64,000 bases of DNA from Pseudomonadota bacterium (GCA_023426545.1 JAFAAN010000120.1:1-64000); one strand, 5' to 3'; numbered from the stretch's first letter, positions 40,297 through 50,124 are shown. The notes: a model not told the origin generated them from the letters alone. Numbers and translations are program-made.

Positions 40297-40580
40297 GCGC
40301 CATATATGCCTCTTCGCTCATATGCCCGTCAAGTCATATACGAACCGCACGACAAACAGTGCTCGACCTGCCCGCGGAGGACACGGCCGCCTTCCTCGGC
40401 GCGTACGCGGGTCGCGCACGCAACCCTGACGCGCATGATTGATTCGTGCCGAAGCGCGCGCCACATCCGACAGAGGCTGAGCGCGGGTGCGACGAGCCGT
40501 GAACGACGGCAACGCCGCTGCGCGTGCGCGCGTGAACAGCCGCTCGTGGGATGCCCGATGCTGCTAGACTGCCGGGCGTC

Positions 40581-40904
40581 ATGAATTGCCCTGTTTGCTC
40601 GATGGAAGACCTGCTGCCTCACGCAGACCACTGGGAGTGCGCGACGTGCGGAAATGAGTGGCCCCGTGAGAAGGAAGCGCCTGCTCCCCGCGTGGTGATG
40701 GACGCCCACGGCACCGCGCTCCGTGACGGTGACACGGTCACCCTGATCAAGGACCTGAAGCTCCGCGGCTCATCGCAGGTGCTCAAGCAGGGCACGCGCG
40801 TCAAGAACATCCGCCTCGTTGATGGCGACCATGAGATCGACTGCCGCATCGACGGCAGCTCCATGGGCCTCAAGGCCGAGTTCGTGAAGAAGGTGAGCGA
40901 GTAG
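40581..40904 (+). CDS. PhnA-like zinc-ribbon protein
   Basis: A protein of 107 residues. MNCPVCSMEDLLPHADHWEC then ATCGNEWP forms the zinc ribbon with four Cys. The C-terminal PhnA domain follows: DGDTVTLIKDLKLRGSSQVL, KQGTRVKNIRLVDGDHEIDC. The family is named after the phn locus of E. coli, but its members are not all involved in phosphonate use. ATG 40581 is the start because the zinc ribbon begins there; it has no clear SD. Confidence 0.83.
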   Translation: MNCPVCSMEDLLPHADHWECATCGNEWPREKEAPAPRVVMDAHGTALRDGDTVTLIKDLKLRGSSQVLKQGTRVKNIRLVDGDHEIDCRIDGSSMGLKAEFVKKVSE

Positions 40905-41069
40905 CCGGTCGCTCCCTCCGAGTCGGTCGCCTGCGGCGTCTTCGCTGACCGCCTCAGGACAATGAACATCAAGAACCGGACGTCATGGCACACCCGGGTG
41001 CGATGGGGGCACAGAAGGCACCTCTCTATGCTCGCACGGTCGTGAACAAAGCCCGCCCGGGAGCTCGTG

Positions 41070-42713
41070 ATGACGAGGCGCCGAACTGCCATCTGGATGT
41101 CCGGGGCGAGTGCCTGCCTCGTGTTCACCGCCTGCGGGCCCTCGGAGGAAGCGCTCGAAGCCGAGACGCCCGCGGCCCCCCTGCTGAGCCAGGAGGAGTC
41201 CCAGCATGCCTCCTCCAGCGCATCCTGCACCGACCCCGTGCTGGTCGCGGACCTCTCTCCGTCTCCCAACGTCACGAGCGTCGTGGAGCATGCCGAGGTC
41301 GACGGGGCCCTGTTCACGAGCATCTTCGTCGGATTCCAGAGCACCTACTCCCTGTGGCGGCTCGAGGACGTGTCGCGAAGCAGAGCGCCGCAGTGGGAGT
41401 CCGTCCTGCTCCTCGAGAACCTCGCGGAGCTCCCCTCGCCGCTGATTGGCGTTGGCAGGCGGCTCCTCTTCACCCACGACGACGGTATCCATGGCCGGGA
41501 GCTGTGGACGAGCGACGGAACGCCCGAAGGAACCCGGCTGCTCATGGACATCCACGAGGGCAGCGCCTCCGCGTTCCCAAACTTCCCACGTGACTTCCTG
41601 AAGGTCGGCGGGATTGTCTATTTCAGCGCGGACGACGGTATCCATGGCCGCGAGTTGTGGAGGACGGACGGTACCCCCTGGGGCACCCGGATGGTGGCGG
41701 ACATCGCCCCAGGGCTCGCCAGTTCCTCGCCGGGCCCATTCGTGGCGGATGGCGGTCGGATTCTCTTCGCTGCCGACGACGGCATGCATGGCCGCGAGCT
41801 GTGGAAGAGCGACGGCACTCGTGCCGGAACCCGGATGGTGGAAGACATCGCCGAGGGGAGCGCCAGCTCCTCTCCCGAGCGTCTGATTCGGGCGAACGAC
41901 AACCAGACCTTCTTCACCGCCGATGATGGCATCCACGGCCGTGAGCTGTGGAAGACCGATGGCACCCGCTCTGGCACGCGCCTCGTGGAGGACATCCGCC
42001 AGGGGAGCCAGGGCTCGGACATCCAGTCCCTCGTCGTGGCGGGCTCGCGGCTCTACTTCACCGCCGACGATGGGCTTCACGGAATGGAGCCCTGGGTCAC
42101 CCAGGGCAGCGCGAAGAACACGCGGATGGTGGACGACATCCGCCCGGGAGCCGAGGGGTCGGCGCCGCGCGAGCTCACCGCGCTGGGCAAGAACCTCATC
42201 TTCACGGCCGACGACGGCACGCACGGCCGCGAACCCTGGAGGAGCGATGGCACCCGGGGCGGCACGAGGCTGCTGAAGGACACCAGCCCGGGGGCCACGC
42301 CCGGCTATGCGCCTCCCTCGATGCTCACCGCAGCGGGCGGCCGGGTCTTCTTCTATGCCGATGACATCGTCCACGGACTCGAGCCCTGGGTGACGGATGG
42401 AACGCCCTCGGGCACGCACCTGGTGAAGGACATCAATCCGGGACCGGGCCGCTCCATTTCGGGAGACCCCGACCCGATCTACCCCGTGCGCGGCAGGTTC
42501 GTGGCCTTCCGCGCCTTCGTCCCTTCACTGGGGTTCGAGCTGGCGTGGAGCGACGGCACCCCGTCGGGAACCCAGCTCACCGACATCGCGCCCGGAGCGC
42601 TCTCATCCTCTCCAGGCGAGGTCTTCGTCCTGGGCCGCTGGGCGTACTTCACCGCGGACGACTTTGGCCCGGTGCGAAACGAGCTGCGGGCATTCCCGCT
42701 GACGTGCTTCTAG
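41070..42713 (+). CDS. ELWxxDGT-repeat lipoprotein
   Basis: A protein of 547 residues. The lipobox is in ASACLVFTACGPS. About eight repeats of roughly 50 residues follow, each with a ADDGIHGRELW-x-x-DGTxxGT pattern (ELWTSDGT, ELWRTDGT, ELWKSDGT, ELWKTDGT and EPWVTDGT variants). These proteins are common in myxobacteria and presumably form a beta-propeller at the cell surface. The start ATG 41070 has GGGAG 6 bases upstream; GTG 41067 is an alternative. It is convergent with, and its end overlaps by 4 bases, the lipoxygenase gene. Confidence 0.85.
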   Translation: MTRRRTAIWMSGASACLVFTACGPSEEALEAETPAAPLLSQEESQHASSSASCTDPVLVADLSPSPNVTSVVEHAEVDGALFTSIFVGFQSTYSLWRLEDVSRSRAPQWESVLLLENLAELPSPLIGVGRRLLFTHDDGIHGRELWTSDGTPEGTRLLMDIHEGSASAFPNFPRDFLKVGGIVYFSADDGIHGRELWRTDGTPWGTRMVADIAPGLASSSPGPFVADGGRILFAADDGMHGRELWKSDGTRAGTRMVEDIAEGSASSSPERLIRANDNQTFFTADDGIHGRELWKTDGTRSGTRLVEDIRQGSQGSDIQSLVVAGSRLYFTADDGLHGMEPWVTQGSAKNTRMVDDIRPGAEGSAPRELTALGKNLIFTADDGTHGREPWRSDGTRGGTRLLKDTSPGATPGYAPPSMLTAAGGRVFFYADDIVHGLEPWVTDGTPSGTHLVKDINPGPGRSISGDPDPIYPVRGRFVAFRAFVPSLGFELAWSDGTPSGTQLTDIAPGALSSSPGEVFVLGRWAYFTADDFGPVRNELRAFPLTCF

Positions 42714-44785
42714 ATGTTGATGCGGGAGCTGAGGGTGCGGACGTCCAGGCCCAGCGCGGAGAACTCGGCGGCGTGGGCGCGCAGGAGCTCCACGAAACGT
42801 GGGTGCACGTCCGCCTCCTCGTTCGCCAGCAGGAAGCCGTAGCTCGTCTTCGACAGCATCCACGAAATCCACAGCATCTCCGTGGCGTCCTCCGGAGGCG
42901 GCGCGACGTCAAGGTCCGCCTCCGTCGACAGCGCGCCCCCCTTGCCCCAGCGCAGGCCCAGGCATGCGTAGAGCACCTCGCCGGCATCATCCCACTGGAG
43001 GTTGTTGGCCCAGGCGTGGCGGAAGGTCGCGAAGTAGATGACGTACCGGCACAGTTGCTTGAGCGCCTCCATCTCTCCGGGCTGGGGCACGTCCGTCCGC
43101 GTCACCGCGCTGACGGCCTTGGCGTTGGGCTCGGCGACCTTCGCGTCCAGGTCCATGCGCTCGGAGCGCACGAACCACGGCGCCGCCTTTCCCGGCACCG
43201 TCGCGCGCAGGTAGCGGCACACGAAGGCGGGCGCCGCGTGCGCCACCAGGTCGTCCGAGAAGCGGCGCACCTCGCCCCACTGCGCCTCCAACGCCGCGCC
43301 GTGCTCCCCGAAGAAGGCGTCCACATGCTCCCCCACCAACCGCCAGAACAGGCCCGCCGCGCGTGCGTAGCGGTGCGACTCGCAGATGGGCGGCGCGGGC
43401 GCGAAGCCCTTCCAGTCGTAGCTGCCCATCAGGTGCAGGAGCCGCGTCTCCACGCTGCGCTCGGTGAGCGCGCTGGCGCGGGTGATGTAGCCGGTGGGCC
43501 CCACGAGGAAGCCGTTGGCGGAGTGGTTGATGAGGACCACCTCCCGCAGGTGCGGCATGAGCAGCAAGCGCAGCGGACTGCGGCGCAGGTTGCGGTGCGC
43601 GGCGATGGCGTACTGCTCCACGTTGAAGTGGCACTGGCCCAGGTGGTTGCCCAGCTCGGTCTCCAGCGTCGCGCTCACCCGCGCCATCCGCTTGGCGGCC
43701 TCCCAGCCCTCGCCGTCCGCGGGCGTGTAGCTCCGCCGCGTCACGGGAGAGCCCGCCGCCGTCGCGCCCGGCTCGCGCATGCCCAGGATGATACGCACCG
43801 GCAGCAGTCGGCCCTCCACCAGCCGCAGCCGCACGTCCACCTCCGGCAGGCAGTGGACGCCGTCCTGCTCGTACGCGTTCCACGGGAAGTAGAGCCGGAA
43901 CGCCTCCCGGTCGCCGGGGGCCTCCGGGTCTCCATCCAGGATGGAGGAGAACATGCCGTTGAGCAGCCGCTCTCCGAAGAAGGCGTCGGTGCGCGTGGAG
44001 CCCGGCGACTCGCGCTCCATCCGCACCGTCATCGCCTCCGGATAGTCCGCCTGGATCCGCTCCAGGCTCGGCGCCTGTCCCAGCCGCCCCTGGAGCAGGT
44101 GACGGCGCTTGACGAGCTCGATGGGCGCCACCGCCTTCAACATCGCGAGCGCGCGCCCCGGCGCGTAGGCCGTGGGGGGAGTCCCCTCCTCCGTGACGAG
44201 CAACCGGGCCAGCGGGGTCGTGGGGTCATACTCCCAATACGGCAGCCGCAGCGTGCCGAAGTCGTAGTAGAGCCCACCGTGGTCGTCCGGCCCCTTCTCC
44301 GAGCCGATGCGCCGCCACGTCTCGACCACCCGTCCATCCGGGTGGAAGCTGTGCTGGGGCTCGAAGAAGCGCACCTCCAGGTCGGGCAGGTCCCCCACGC
44401 CCGCGTCGGCCGGGTCATAGCGAATCGAGAAGCGCCCATCCGCGTCCGTGAACCCTTCCCCCAGGAAGTCATCCGGGGTGCCGAAGTCACGGTCCCACAG
44501 CTCCACCTTGATGTGGTGCAGCGGAATGGGGCCCTGGGGCCCGTCCTGCTCGAAGGCCAGCCGCCCCTCCGCGACGGCTGGCAGCGTGGCGGGGTCCCTC
44601 GCGGGACGGGATGCCCGGATGCGCGGAGCGAGCTCGCGGCTGATGGCTAGGCGCTCCTCCAGCGCGAGCCCCGAGTACCAGCGGGACAGCTCCTTCGCGT
44701 CGAGCACCTCGTTGTTCCCACTCTCGCGCCGCTTGAACCCGAGAGCGCCCATCCATCGACGCAGTACCTCGAACATCAGCCCCAC
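42710..44785 (-). CDS. Lipoxygenase with transthyretin-like N-terminal domain
   Basis: A protein of 691 residues. The C-terminal lipoxygenase domain has the iron ligands in HLGQCHFNVEQYAIAAHRNL (His-x4-His), FRHAWANNLQW (His and Asn) and the C-terminal Ile (SSRINI), plus LRLLLMPHL as in animal and plant enzymes. It adds O2 to polyunsaturated fatty acids. The N-terminal part lacks a PLAT domain; instead PIPLHHIKVELWDRDFGTPD then FLGEGFTDADGRFSIRYD (about 85-145) is a transthyretin/carboxypeptidase-regulatory-like beta sandwich. It is divergent from a second lipoxygenase gene 149 bases away. It probably provides a different regiospecificity from its partner. Confidence 0.9.
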   Translation of the reverse strand: MGLMFEVLRRWMGALGFKRRESGNNEVLDAKELSRWYSGLALEERLAISRELAPRIRASRPARDPATLPAVAEGRLAFEQDGPQGPIPLHHIKVELWDRDFGTPDDFLGEGFTDADGRFSIRYDPADAGVGDLPDLEVRFFEPQHSFHPDGRVVETWRRIGSEKGPDDHGGLYYDFGTLRLPYWEYDPTTPLARLLVTEEGTPPTAYAPGRALAMLKAVAPIELVKRRHLLQGRLGQAPSLERIQADYPEAMTVRMERESPGSTRTDAFFGERLLNGMFSSILDGDPEAPGDREAFRLYFPWNAYEQDGVHCLPEVDVRLRLVEGRLLPVRIILGMREPGATAAGSPVTRRSYTPADGEGWEAAKRMARVSATLETELGNHLGQCHFNVEQYAIAAHRNLRRSPLRLLLMPHLREVVLINHSANGFLVGPTGYITRASALTERSVETRLLHLMGSYDWKGFAPAPPICESHRYARAAGLFWRLVGEHVDAFFGEHGAALEAQWGEVRRFSDDLVAHAAPAFVCRYLRATVPGKAAPWFVRSERMDLDAKVAEPNAKAVSAVTRTDVPQPGEMEALKQLCRYVIYFATFRHAWANNLQWDDAGEVLYACLGLRWGKGGALSTEADLDVAPPPEDATEMLWISWMLSKTSYGFLLANEEADVHPRFVELLRAHAAEFSALGLDVRTLSSRINI

Positions 44786-44934
44786 CTCTCCGGCGACACT
44801 CGCGCTCCCATCGGACGCGTGTGCATTGCGTTCGTGAACTGAGCGACGCCGGCTTCAGTCCCGAGGGAGGCTACCATGGCTTGAGGTCCTCCTTTCCTCG
44901 TTCTACGGTCTGTCCCCGCTATACAGAGGGGCAA
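44786..44934. promoter_or_regulatory. Shared promoter region of the two divergent lipoxygenase genes
   Basis: 149 bases between start codons at 44785 (minus) and 44935 (plus). AGAGGGG at 44924-44930 is the ribosome site for the plus-strand gene. Both lipoxygenases are likely controlled together. I cannot define a promoter consensus. Confidence 0.45.
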
Positions 44935-46962
44935 ATGACTGTCGAGTACAAACTCAAGATTCGGACGGGCACGAAGCTCGGCGCGGGGACGGATGCGGAC
45001 ATCTTCGTCGTCCTCGTGGGCACGCGAGGGGAGAGCGGCCCTCACACGCTGGACAAGGCCTTTCACAACGACTTCGAGGCGGGCGCGGAGGACGTGTACG
45101 CCGTCTCCTCGGAGGACCTGGGCGAGCTGGTGCTGTTGCGCTTCCGCAACGCGGGTGGCGTGGCGGCGGACTGGCTGCTCGACTGGGTGCGCGTCACGGC
45201 CGGAGAGAAGGAGTGGCACTTCCCCTACTTCCGGTGGGTGCTGGGCGGCGCCACGGTGGACGTGCTCGAGGGGACCGCGAAGCTCGCGCAGCAGGCGGGC
45301 AGCGAGCGCGAGACCGCCGCGCGGCGCGAGCTGCTCGAGACCCGCCAGCGGATGTACCCGTGGCGCGCGCCCGAGGCGACCGAGGGCCTACCCGGCGCGC
45401 TCGACATCAGCGAGGCGCGGCCCCTGCCAAAGGACGAGCTCTACCGCGGCCTGACGCAGGGGAGCTACGAGGTGGTCATCGCCAAGACGCTGGCGGCCAT
45501 CAAGCTGAACCTGCCCATGCTGGCCCGCGCCTGGAACGGGCTGGTGGACATCTTCGACTTCTTCAAGCACCTGGAGGTGCCCCAGCTCGCCCAGCGCTGG
45601 AAGGACGACCTCGAGTTCGCGCGGCAGGCCATCCAGGGCATCAACCCGCTCCACATCACCCTCATCCCCAGCCTGCCGCAGGGCATGCCGCTCACCGACG
45701 ACGAGGTCCGGGGGCTCCTGTCGCCCGGCACCACGCTGGCCGGGGCGCTCGACGCGAAGCGCATCTTCCTGCTCGACTTCGAAATCCTCGACGACATCCA
45801 GATGTACCGGAAGGTCAACGAGAACGGCGTCGAGGAGCGCCGCTGGGCTCCCGCGGCGCGCTGCCTGCTGTACCTGGATGACCAGCGTCAGCTTCGGCCT
45901 TTGGCCATCCAGCTCGGACGGGACGCCCAGAAGGACCCGGTCTTCACGCCGAACGACGACGAGTACGACTGGCTCGCCGCGAAAATCTACCTCCGATGCA
46001 GCGAGGGCAACGCGCACCAGATGGTGGCGCACGCGCTGCGCACGCACTTCGTGGCGGAGCCGTTCGTCATGGCGACGATGCGCAACCTTCCGGACCCGCA
46101 CCCCGTCTACAAGCTGCTGCGCCGGCACTTCCGCTACACGCTCGCCATCAACGAGGGCGCGCGAAAGGGCCTGCTCGCCGCGGGCGGGGTGTTCGACGAC
46201 TTCATCGCGACGGGCGGCCCCGACAAGGGCCACCTCCAGTTGGGCAAGAAGGGCTTCCAGCGCTGGACGCTGGCGGACAACAAACCCCGGCCAGACCTGG
46301 AGCGGCGGGGCGTGCTGGACCCTGCCGTGCTCCCCAACTACCCCTACCGCGACGACGCCCTGCCCTTGTGGGACGCGTTCGAGGAGTACGTCGGCGGCGT
46401 CCTCAGGCACTTCTACCGGACCGATGCCGACCTCGAGGGCGACACCGAGATGCAGCAGTGGTGGAAGGACCTCACCGGGCACGGGCTGCCCGTGGAGAAG
46501 CTGCCCTGCCGGGAGCTGCGCCGGGTCGACGACCTGGTCGACATCCTCACCACCGTCCTCTTCACGGTCAGCGTGCAGCACGCGGCGGTGAACTACCTGC
46601 AATACGAGCACTACGCCTTCGTACCGAATGCACCCCTGAGCATGCGGCGGGAGCCCCCCCGGCAGAAGGGGACGCTGCGTGCCGAGGACATCCCCGAGAT
46701 GATTCCCACCAAGTCCCAGATGCTCTGGCAGGTCGCCATCGGCCGGGCGCTCTCCAGCTTCGGAGACGACGAGGAGTACCTGCTGCACGAGGGCGGCTGG
46801 CGCGAGGAGTACTTCCACGAGCCGGAGCTGGTGGCCCTCCGCCAGCGGTTCCAGGAGCGCCTGCGCGCCCAGCGTGAGGCGGTGGAGGCGCGCAACGCGG
46901 GCGCCGAGGTGCCCTACACCGTCCTGCGTCCCGACCGGATTCCCTGCGGCATCACCGTCTGA
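44935..46962 (+). CDS. PLAT-domain lipoxygenase
   Basis: A protein of 675 residues. The N-terminal 110 residues form a PLAT/LH2 domain (VEYKLKIRTGTKLGAGTDAD, FVVLVGTRGESGPHTLDKAF). The catalytic part shows HQMVAHALRTHFVAEPFVMA then TMRNLPDPHPVYKLL (iron His-x4-His) and VSVQHAAVNYLQYEHYAF (His and Asn). The last residue is Val (GITV) where most lipoxygenases have Ile. It is the first gene of a run that continues with a P450, a membrane desaturase, a Coq4-like protein and two SDRs, all on the same strand. Myxococcus lipoxygenases are known to oxidise C20 polyunsaturated fatty acids, so hydroperoxy fatty acids are the expected product. Confidence 0.92.
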   Translation: MTVEYKLKIRTGTKLGAGTDADIFVVLVGTRGESGPHTLDKAFHNDFEAGAEDVYAVSSEDLGELVLLRFRNAGGVAADWLLDWVRVTAGEKEWHFPYFRWVLGGATVDVLEGTAKLAQQAGSERETAARRELLETRQRMYPWRAPEATEGLPGALDISEARPLPKDELYRGLTQGSYEVVIAKTLAAIKLNLPMLARAWNGLVDIFDFFKHLEVPQLAQRWKDDLEFARQAIQGINPLHITLIPSLPQGMPLTDDEVRGLLSPGTTLAGALDAKRIFLLDFEILDDIQMYRKVNENGVEERRWAPAARCLLYLDDQRQLRPLAIQLGRDAQKDPVFTPNDDEYDWLAAKIYLRCSEGNAHQMVAHALRTHFVAEPFVMATMRNLPDPHPVYKLLRRHFRYTLAINEGARKGLLAAGGVFDDFIATGGPDKGHLQLGKKGFQRWTLADNKPRPDLERRGVLDPAVLPNYPYRDDALPLWDAFEEYVGGVLRHFYRTDADLEGDTEMQQWWKDLTGHGLPVEKLPCRELRRVDDLVDILTTVLFTVSVQHAAVNYLQYEHYAFVPNAPLSMRREPPRQKGTLRAEDIPEMIPTKSQMLWQVAIGRALSSFGDDEEYLLHEGGWREEYFHEPELVALRQRFQERLRAQREAVEARNAGAEVPYTVLRPDRIPCGITV

Positions 46963-46980
46963 GCCCCTGGAGACACGCTC

Positions 46981-48417
46981 ATGCCCAACCTGCTCTCTCG
47001 AGGTCTCTTCAACCTGTTCTTCGGTGGCCGGCGCAAGCCCCTGGCCAGCCTGCCGGGCCCCCCGCCGGGGATTCTGGGCAACATCGGCGATTTCCTCGGC
47101 GCCCAGCCGTGGGACGTCTGCGCCCGCTACGCGCGCACCTACGGCCCCGTCGCCGTCGCCTGGCTGGGGCCCAGCCCGGCGCTGGTGCTCAATGACCCCA
47201 CCCTCATCCACGAGGTGCTGGAGACGCGCCGGCTGGAGTTCGAGAAGGGCAACATCGGCGACCAGATTCGCCACTCCGTCACGGACGACACGCCCTTCAT
47301 CGCCCAGCAGGGCGAGGACTGGGCCCGCAAGCACGCCGCGGATCCGCTCGCCCAGCCGTGGACTCCCGCCTGGCAGGCGGCCCAGGTGGAGCCCCTGCGC
47401 GCGCCCATCCTCGAGTCGGTGGAGGCGCTGCTCCAGCAGCCCTCCATCGACCTGACGCCCACGCTGCGCAAGCTGACGTTCGACGCGTTCTGCGTGGCCA
47501 CGGTGGGCGAGAAGCTGCCCACGTCCGTGTACGACGACTTCATGCTCCTGGCGGCGGCGGCCGACGCGCGCATCCAGGCCAAGCTGCCGTTGAAGTTCGT
47601 CTCACCGCCCAAGGGCTTCGCGGACGCGAAGGAGCGCTTCTACGGCCTGTTCCTGGACAAGGTCCGCGCGGCGCGGAAGGACCCGGCGCCGCACCGCGTG
47701 GACCTGATGTCGTGGACGCTGCGCGAGATGCCCCAGCTCGATGACGTGGTGCACGCGCACCTGCTCGGCGGGTTCTTCTTCGGCGGCGTGTTCTCCTCGA
47801 GCACCACCCTGGTGGGCGCCTTCCACCAGCTGAACAAGTACCCCGCTACCGAGGAGCGGCTGGCGCGGGAGTCCGCAGCGCTGGGGCAGGGGCCGCTCAC
47901 CCTGGAGCGCCTGAAGGACGCGCCCTGGGGCGAGGCCGTGGCCTACGAGGCCCTGAGAATCCTGCCCGCGGTGCGCATCTTCCTGCGCCGCACGCCGCCC
48001 ACGCCGACGCGGCTGGCGGAAGTCACGCTGCCGCCGGGCACGACGCTCATGATTTCCAACCAGCACCTGCACCGGGACCCCAGCCACTGGACGGACCCGG
48101 AGACGTTCGCCCCGGAGCGCTGGCTCGACGGGGGCGCGGCCCGGAATCCGCACGGCAGCGGCCACTTCTTCCCCTTCGGCCGGGGTCCTCGCGCCTGCGT
48201 GGCCGGGGACTTCGCCATGGTGTACCTGCGCACGGCCCTGGCCACCATCTCCGCCCGCGCGCGCATCCACGTCGACTCGACGGAGCCCTTCGAGGAGGGC
48301 TTCTTCTTCGGCGTGGTGCGGCCCCAGGGTGTCACGGGCAAGCTCGTCCCGCGCCAGGGGCAGACCCTTCACCCTCCCACCGGAGCCCCTCCTCCCCCCG
48401 CAGTGGAATCCGCATGA
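46981..48417 (+). CDS. Cytochrome P450
   Basis: A protein of 478 residues. LASLPGPPPGILGNIGDF is a Pro-rich P450 start. The K-helix shows YEALRI (ExxR), the haem loop FFPFGRGPRACVAG has the axial Cys, and PETFAPERWL is present. The I-helix reads GGVFSSSTT, so the canonical AGxxT acid/Thr pair used for O2 activation is altered; a peroxide-using or hydroperoxide-rearranging enzyme, like allene oxide synthases, is therefore possible. There is no membrane anchor. It follows the lipoxygenase by 18 bases and overlaps the desaturase ATG, so it is part of the same operon. Confidence 0.9.
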   Translation: MPNLLSRGLFNLFFGGRRKPLASLPGPPPGILGNIGDFLGAQPWDVCARYARTYGPVAVAWLGPSPALVLNDPTLIHEVLETRRLEFEKGNIGDQIRHSVTDDTPFIAQQGEDWARKHAADPLAQPWTPAWQAAQVEPLRAPILESVEALLQQPSIDLTPTLRKLTFDAFCVATVGEKLPTSVYDDFMLLAAAADARIQAKLPLKFVSPPKGFADAKERFYGLFLDKVRAARKDPAPHRVDLMSWTLREMPQLDDVVHAHLLGGFFFGGVFSSSTTLVGAFHQLNKYPATEERLARESAALGQGPLTLERLKDAPWGEAVAYEALRILPAVRIFLRRTPPTPTRLAEVTLPPGTTLMISNQHLHRDPSHWTDPETFAPERWLDGGAARNPHGSGHFFPFGRGPRACVAGDFAMVYLRTALATISARARIHVDSTEPFEEGFFFGVVRPQGVTGKLVPRQGQTLHPPTGAPPPPAVESA

Positions 48418-49259
48418 CCTTGTTCCGACATCCCCGAGACCGCATCCCCGTCCTGCTGTTCACCCTGGTGTTCGCCCTGGACCTGACGGTCTTCTTCACG
48501 GCGCGAAGCTGGTGGTTCCCCATCCTGTGGCTCGCCCTGGGGGTGATTCCCAAGGGGTGGATCAGCGCGTGGAACCACCACCACCAGCACGTGCCCATGT
48601 TCCGTCATGCGCTGCCCAACCGGCTCCTGGAGGTCATCTTCGGCTTCCAGACGGGCGTGACGTCCCATGCGTGGTTCCTGCACCACGTCGTGGGCCACCA
48701 CCGCAACTACCTGGACCAGACCAAGGACGAGTCAGCGTGGAAGCGCCGCGACGGGTCCACCATGGGCGAGTTGGAGTACTCCCTCTTCAACATGCTCGTC
48801 GCCTATCCCCGCGCCTTCCGCGTGGGCCGCTCACACCCCAAGGCGATGCGCGCCTTCCTGGCCATGGGCGCGCTCCAGGTGGCGCTGCTCGGCGTGCTGT
48901 TCTGGTACGACTGGTACAACGCCCTCTGGGTGTTCCTGCTGCCCATGGTGGCGTCGCTCTACGTCACCGTCTGGGCCACCTACTTCCACCACGTGGGGCT
49001 GGAAACGACGGAGCACACCCACGCCTCGTACAACATCCTGCACAAGGGCTACAACTTGATGACAGGCAACCTGGGCTACCACACCGCGCACCACTCGAAG
49101 CACGGACTGCACTGGTCCCAACTGCCCGAGCTTCACGCGCAGCTCGCCCAGGACATCCCGGCCACGCACTACCGTCAGCCGGGCATCCCCTTCGTGTGGA
49201 GCAACCCGGAGGCGAAGATTGAACCGGGCGAGACGGAGCTCAGCGCCATCGCCCGGTGA
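48414..49259 (+). CDS. Membrane fatty-acid desaturase/hydroxylase
   Basis: A protein of 281 residues. Membrane helices (about 10-55, 145-190) surround three His boxes: NHHHQH, HHVVGHH and YHTAHHSKHGLHW, as in the fatty-acid desaturase superfamily of di-iron membrane enzymes. The reaction may be desaturation or hydroxylation of an acyl chain. ATG 48414 overlaps the P450 stop (ATGA), showing translational coupling. In context it could supply a polyunsaturated substrate or modify the oxidised product. Confidence 0.88.
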   Translation: MTLFRHPRDRIPVLLFTLVFALDLTVFFTARSWWFPILWLALGVIPKGWISAWNHHHQHVPMFRHALPNRLLEVIFGFQTGVTSHAWFLHHVVGHHRNYLDQTKDESAWKRRDGSTMGELEYSLFNMLVAYPRAFRVGRSHPKAMRAFLAMGALQVALLGVLFWYDWYNALWVFLLPMVASLYVTVWATYFHHVGLETTEHTHASYNILHKGYNLMTGNLGYHTAHHSKHGLHWSQLPELHAQLAQDIPATHYRQPGIPFVWSNPEAKIEPGETELSAIAR

Positions 49260-49342
49260 CAGGGTGGGTCTCGCCTCGCGCACCCGTGGGGCGGGCCCCG
49301 ATGCCTTCCGGGAGCCCATGACGTGAAGCGCCGGAGACCCAG

Positions 49343-50068
49343 GTGACTGTGCCATCCCTCGACGAGATTGCCCGTGACCTGGTGGCCCGGCGCGCGACGC
49401 TGGGAGAGACCATCCCAACCCTCTCCCGCGCCGAGCTCCTCGCGGCCAGCGATGCCGCCCTGCTCTCGGTGCCAGGGTTCCGGCAGCTCTACGCCGAGCG
49501 GTGGGACCCGCCCCTCCCAGAGCCGGACGACCTCACCGCGCTGCCCGACGACTCTCTGGGGAGCTGCTACGCGCGCTACATGGCGCACTACCGGCTCTCC
49601 CCTGACTTCTTCCCCATTCCGTCCCAGCTCGGCCCGGACGCGACGCCCACCCGATACGCCGTCCACCGGCTCAACAAGTGCCACGACTTCTTCCACGTGC
49701 TCGGCGCCTATGAGACGTCGGACCAGGACGAGGTCGCGGTCCAGTCGTTCGTGTTCGGATTGGCGCCCGCCGCGCTCGCCCTCTTCCTGGCGGAGGCCGC
49801 CACGCACCCGGACATCCTCCGGGAGCGGTACAAGCACCTGCGCGACATCTACTCGGGACACATCCAGGCACCGGACTTTGAGCGAGGTGCCGCCGCCGTG
49901 CCGCTCCTGGGCGTGCGCTTCGAGTCCCTGATGGGCGAGCCCCTGCACGCGCTGCGGCAGCGGCTCGGCCTCTCCGAGCGGCCAGCCTCCCTCCTGGGGC
50001 ACCGGGGCGAGAACTCCTGCGGCGGCTTCACCGCCCTCCCCTTCTTCATGCCCGCAAGGGCGGCGTGA
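49343..50068 (+). CDS. Coq4-like protein
   Basis: A protein of 241 residues. KCHDFFHVLGAYETSDQDEV then AVQSFVFGLAP (His-Asp-x2-His near 113-117 and the distal Glu) is the metal/ligand-binding signature of Coq4 proteins, which organise or act on ubiquinone precursors in eukaryotes. Here the organism probably uses menaquinone, so the protein may have been recruited to bind another hydrophobic substrate. It lies 83 bases after the desaturase in the putative oxylipin operon. GTG 49343 is the start. An exact role cannot be inferred. Confidence 0.8.
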   Translation: MTVPSLDEIARDLVARRATLGETIPTLSRAELLAASDAALLSVPGFRQLYAERWDPPLPEPDDLTALPDDSLGSCYARYMAHYRLSPDFFPIPSQLGPDATPTRYAVHRLNKCHDFFHVLGAYETSDQDEVAVQSFVFGLAPAALALFLAEAATHPDILRERYKHLRDIYSGHIQAPDFERGAAAVPLLGVRFESLMGEPLHALRQRLGLSERPASLLGHRGENSCGGFTALPFFMPARAA

Positions 50069-50124
50069 GCGCGACAGCGAATGCCCCCTGGTGTCGGCGG
50101 TGAACGGCTTGTATCTCTCCCGAC

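Noticed and set aside
42545..44650. 701-codon frame antisense to the transthyretin-lipoxygenase
   Set aside because: The minus strand carries all iron ligands of a lipoxygenase; the plus-strand frame is Arg/His/Leu-rich noise.
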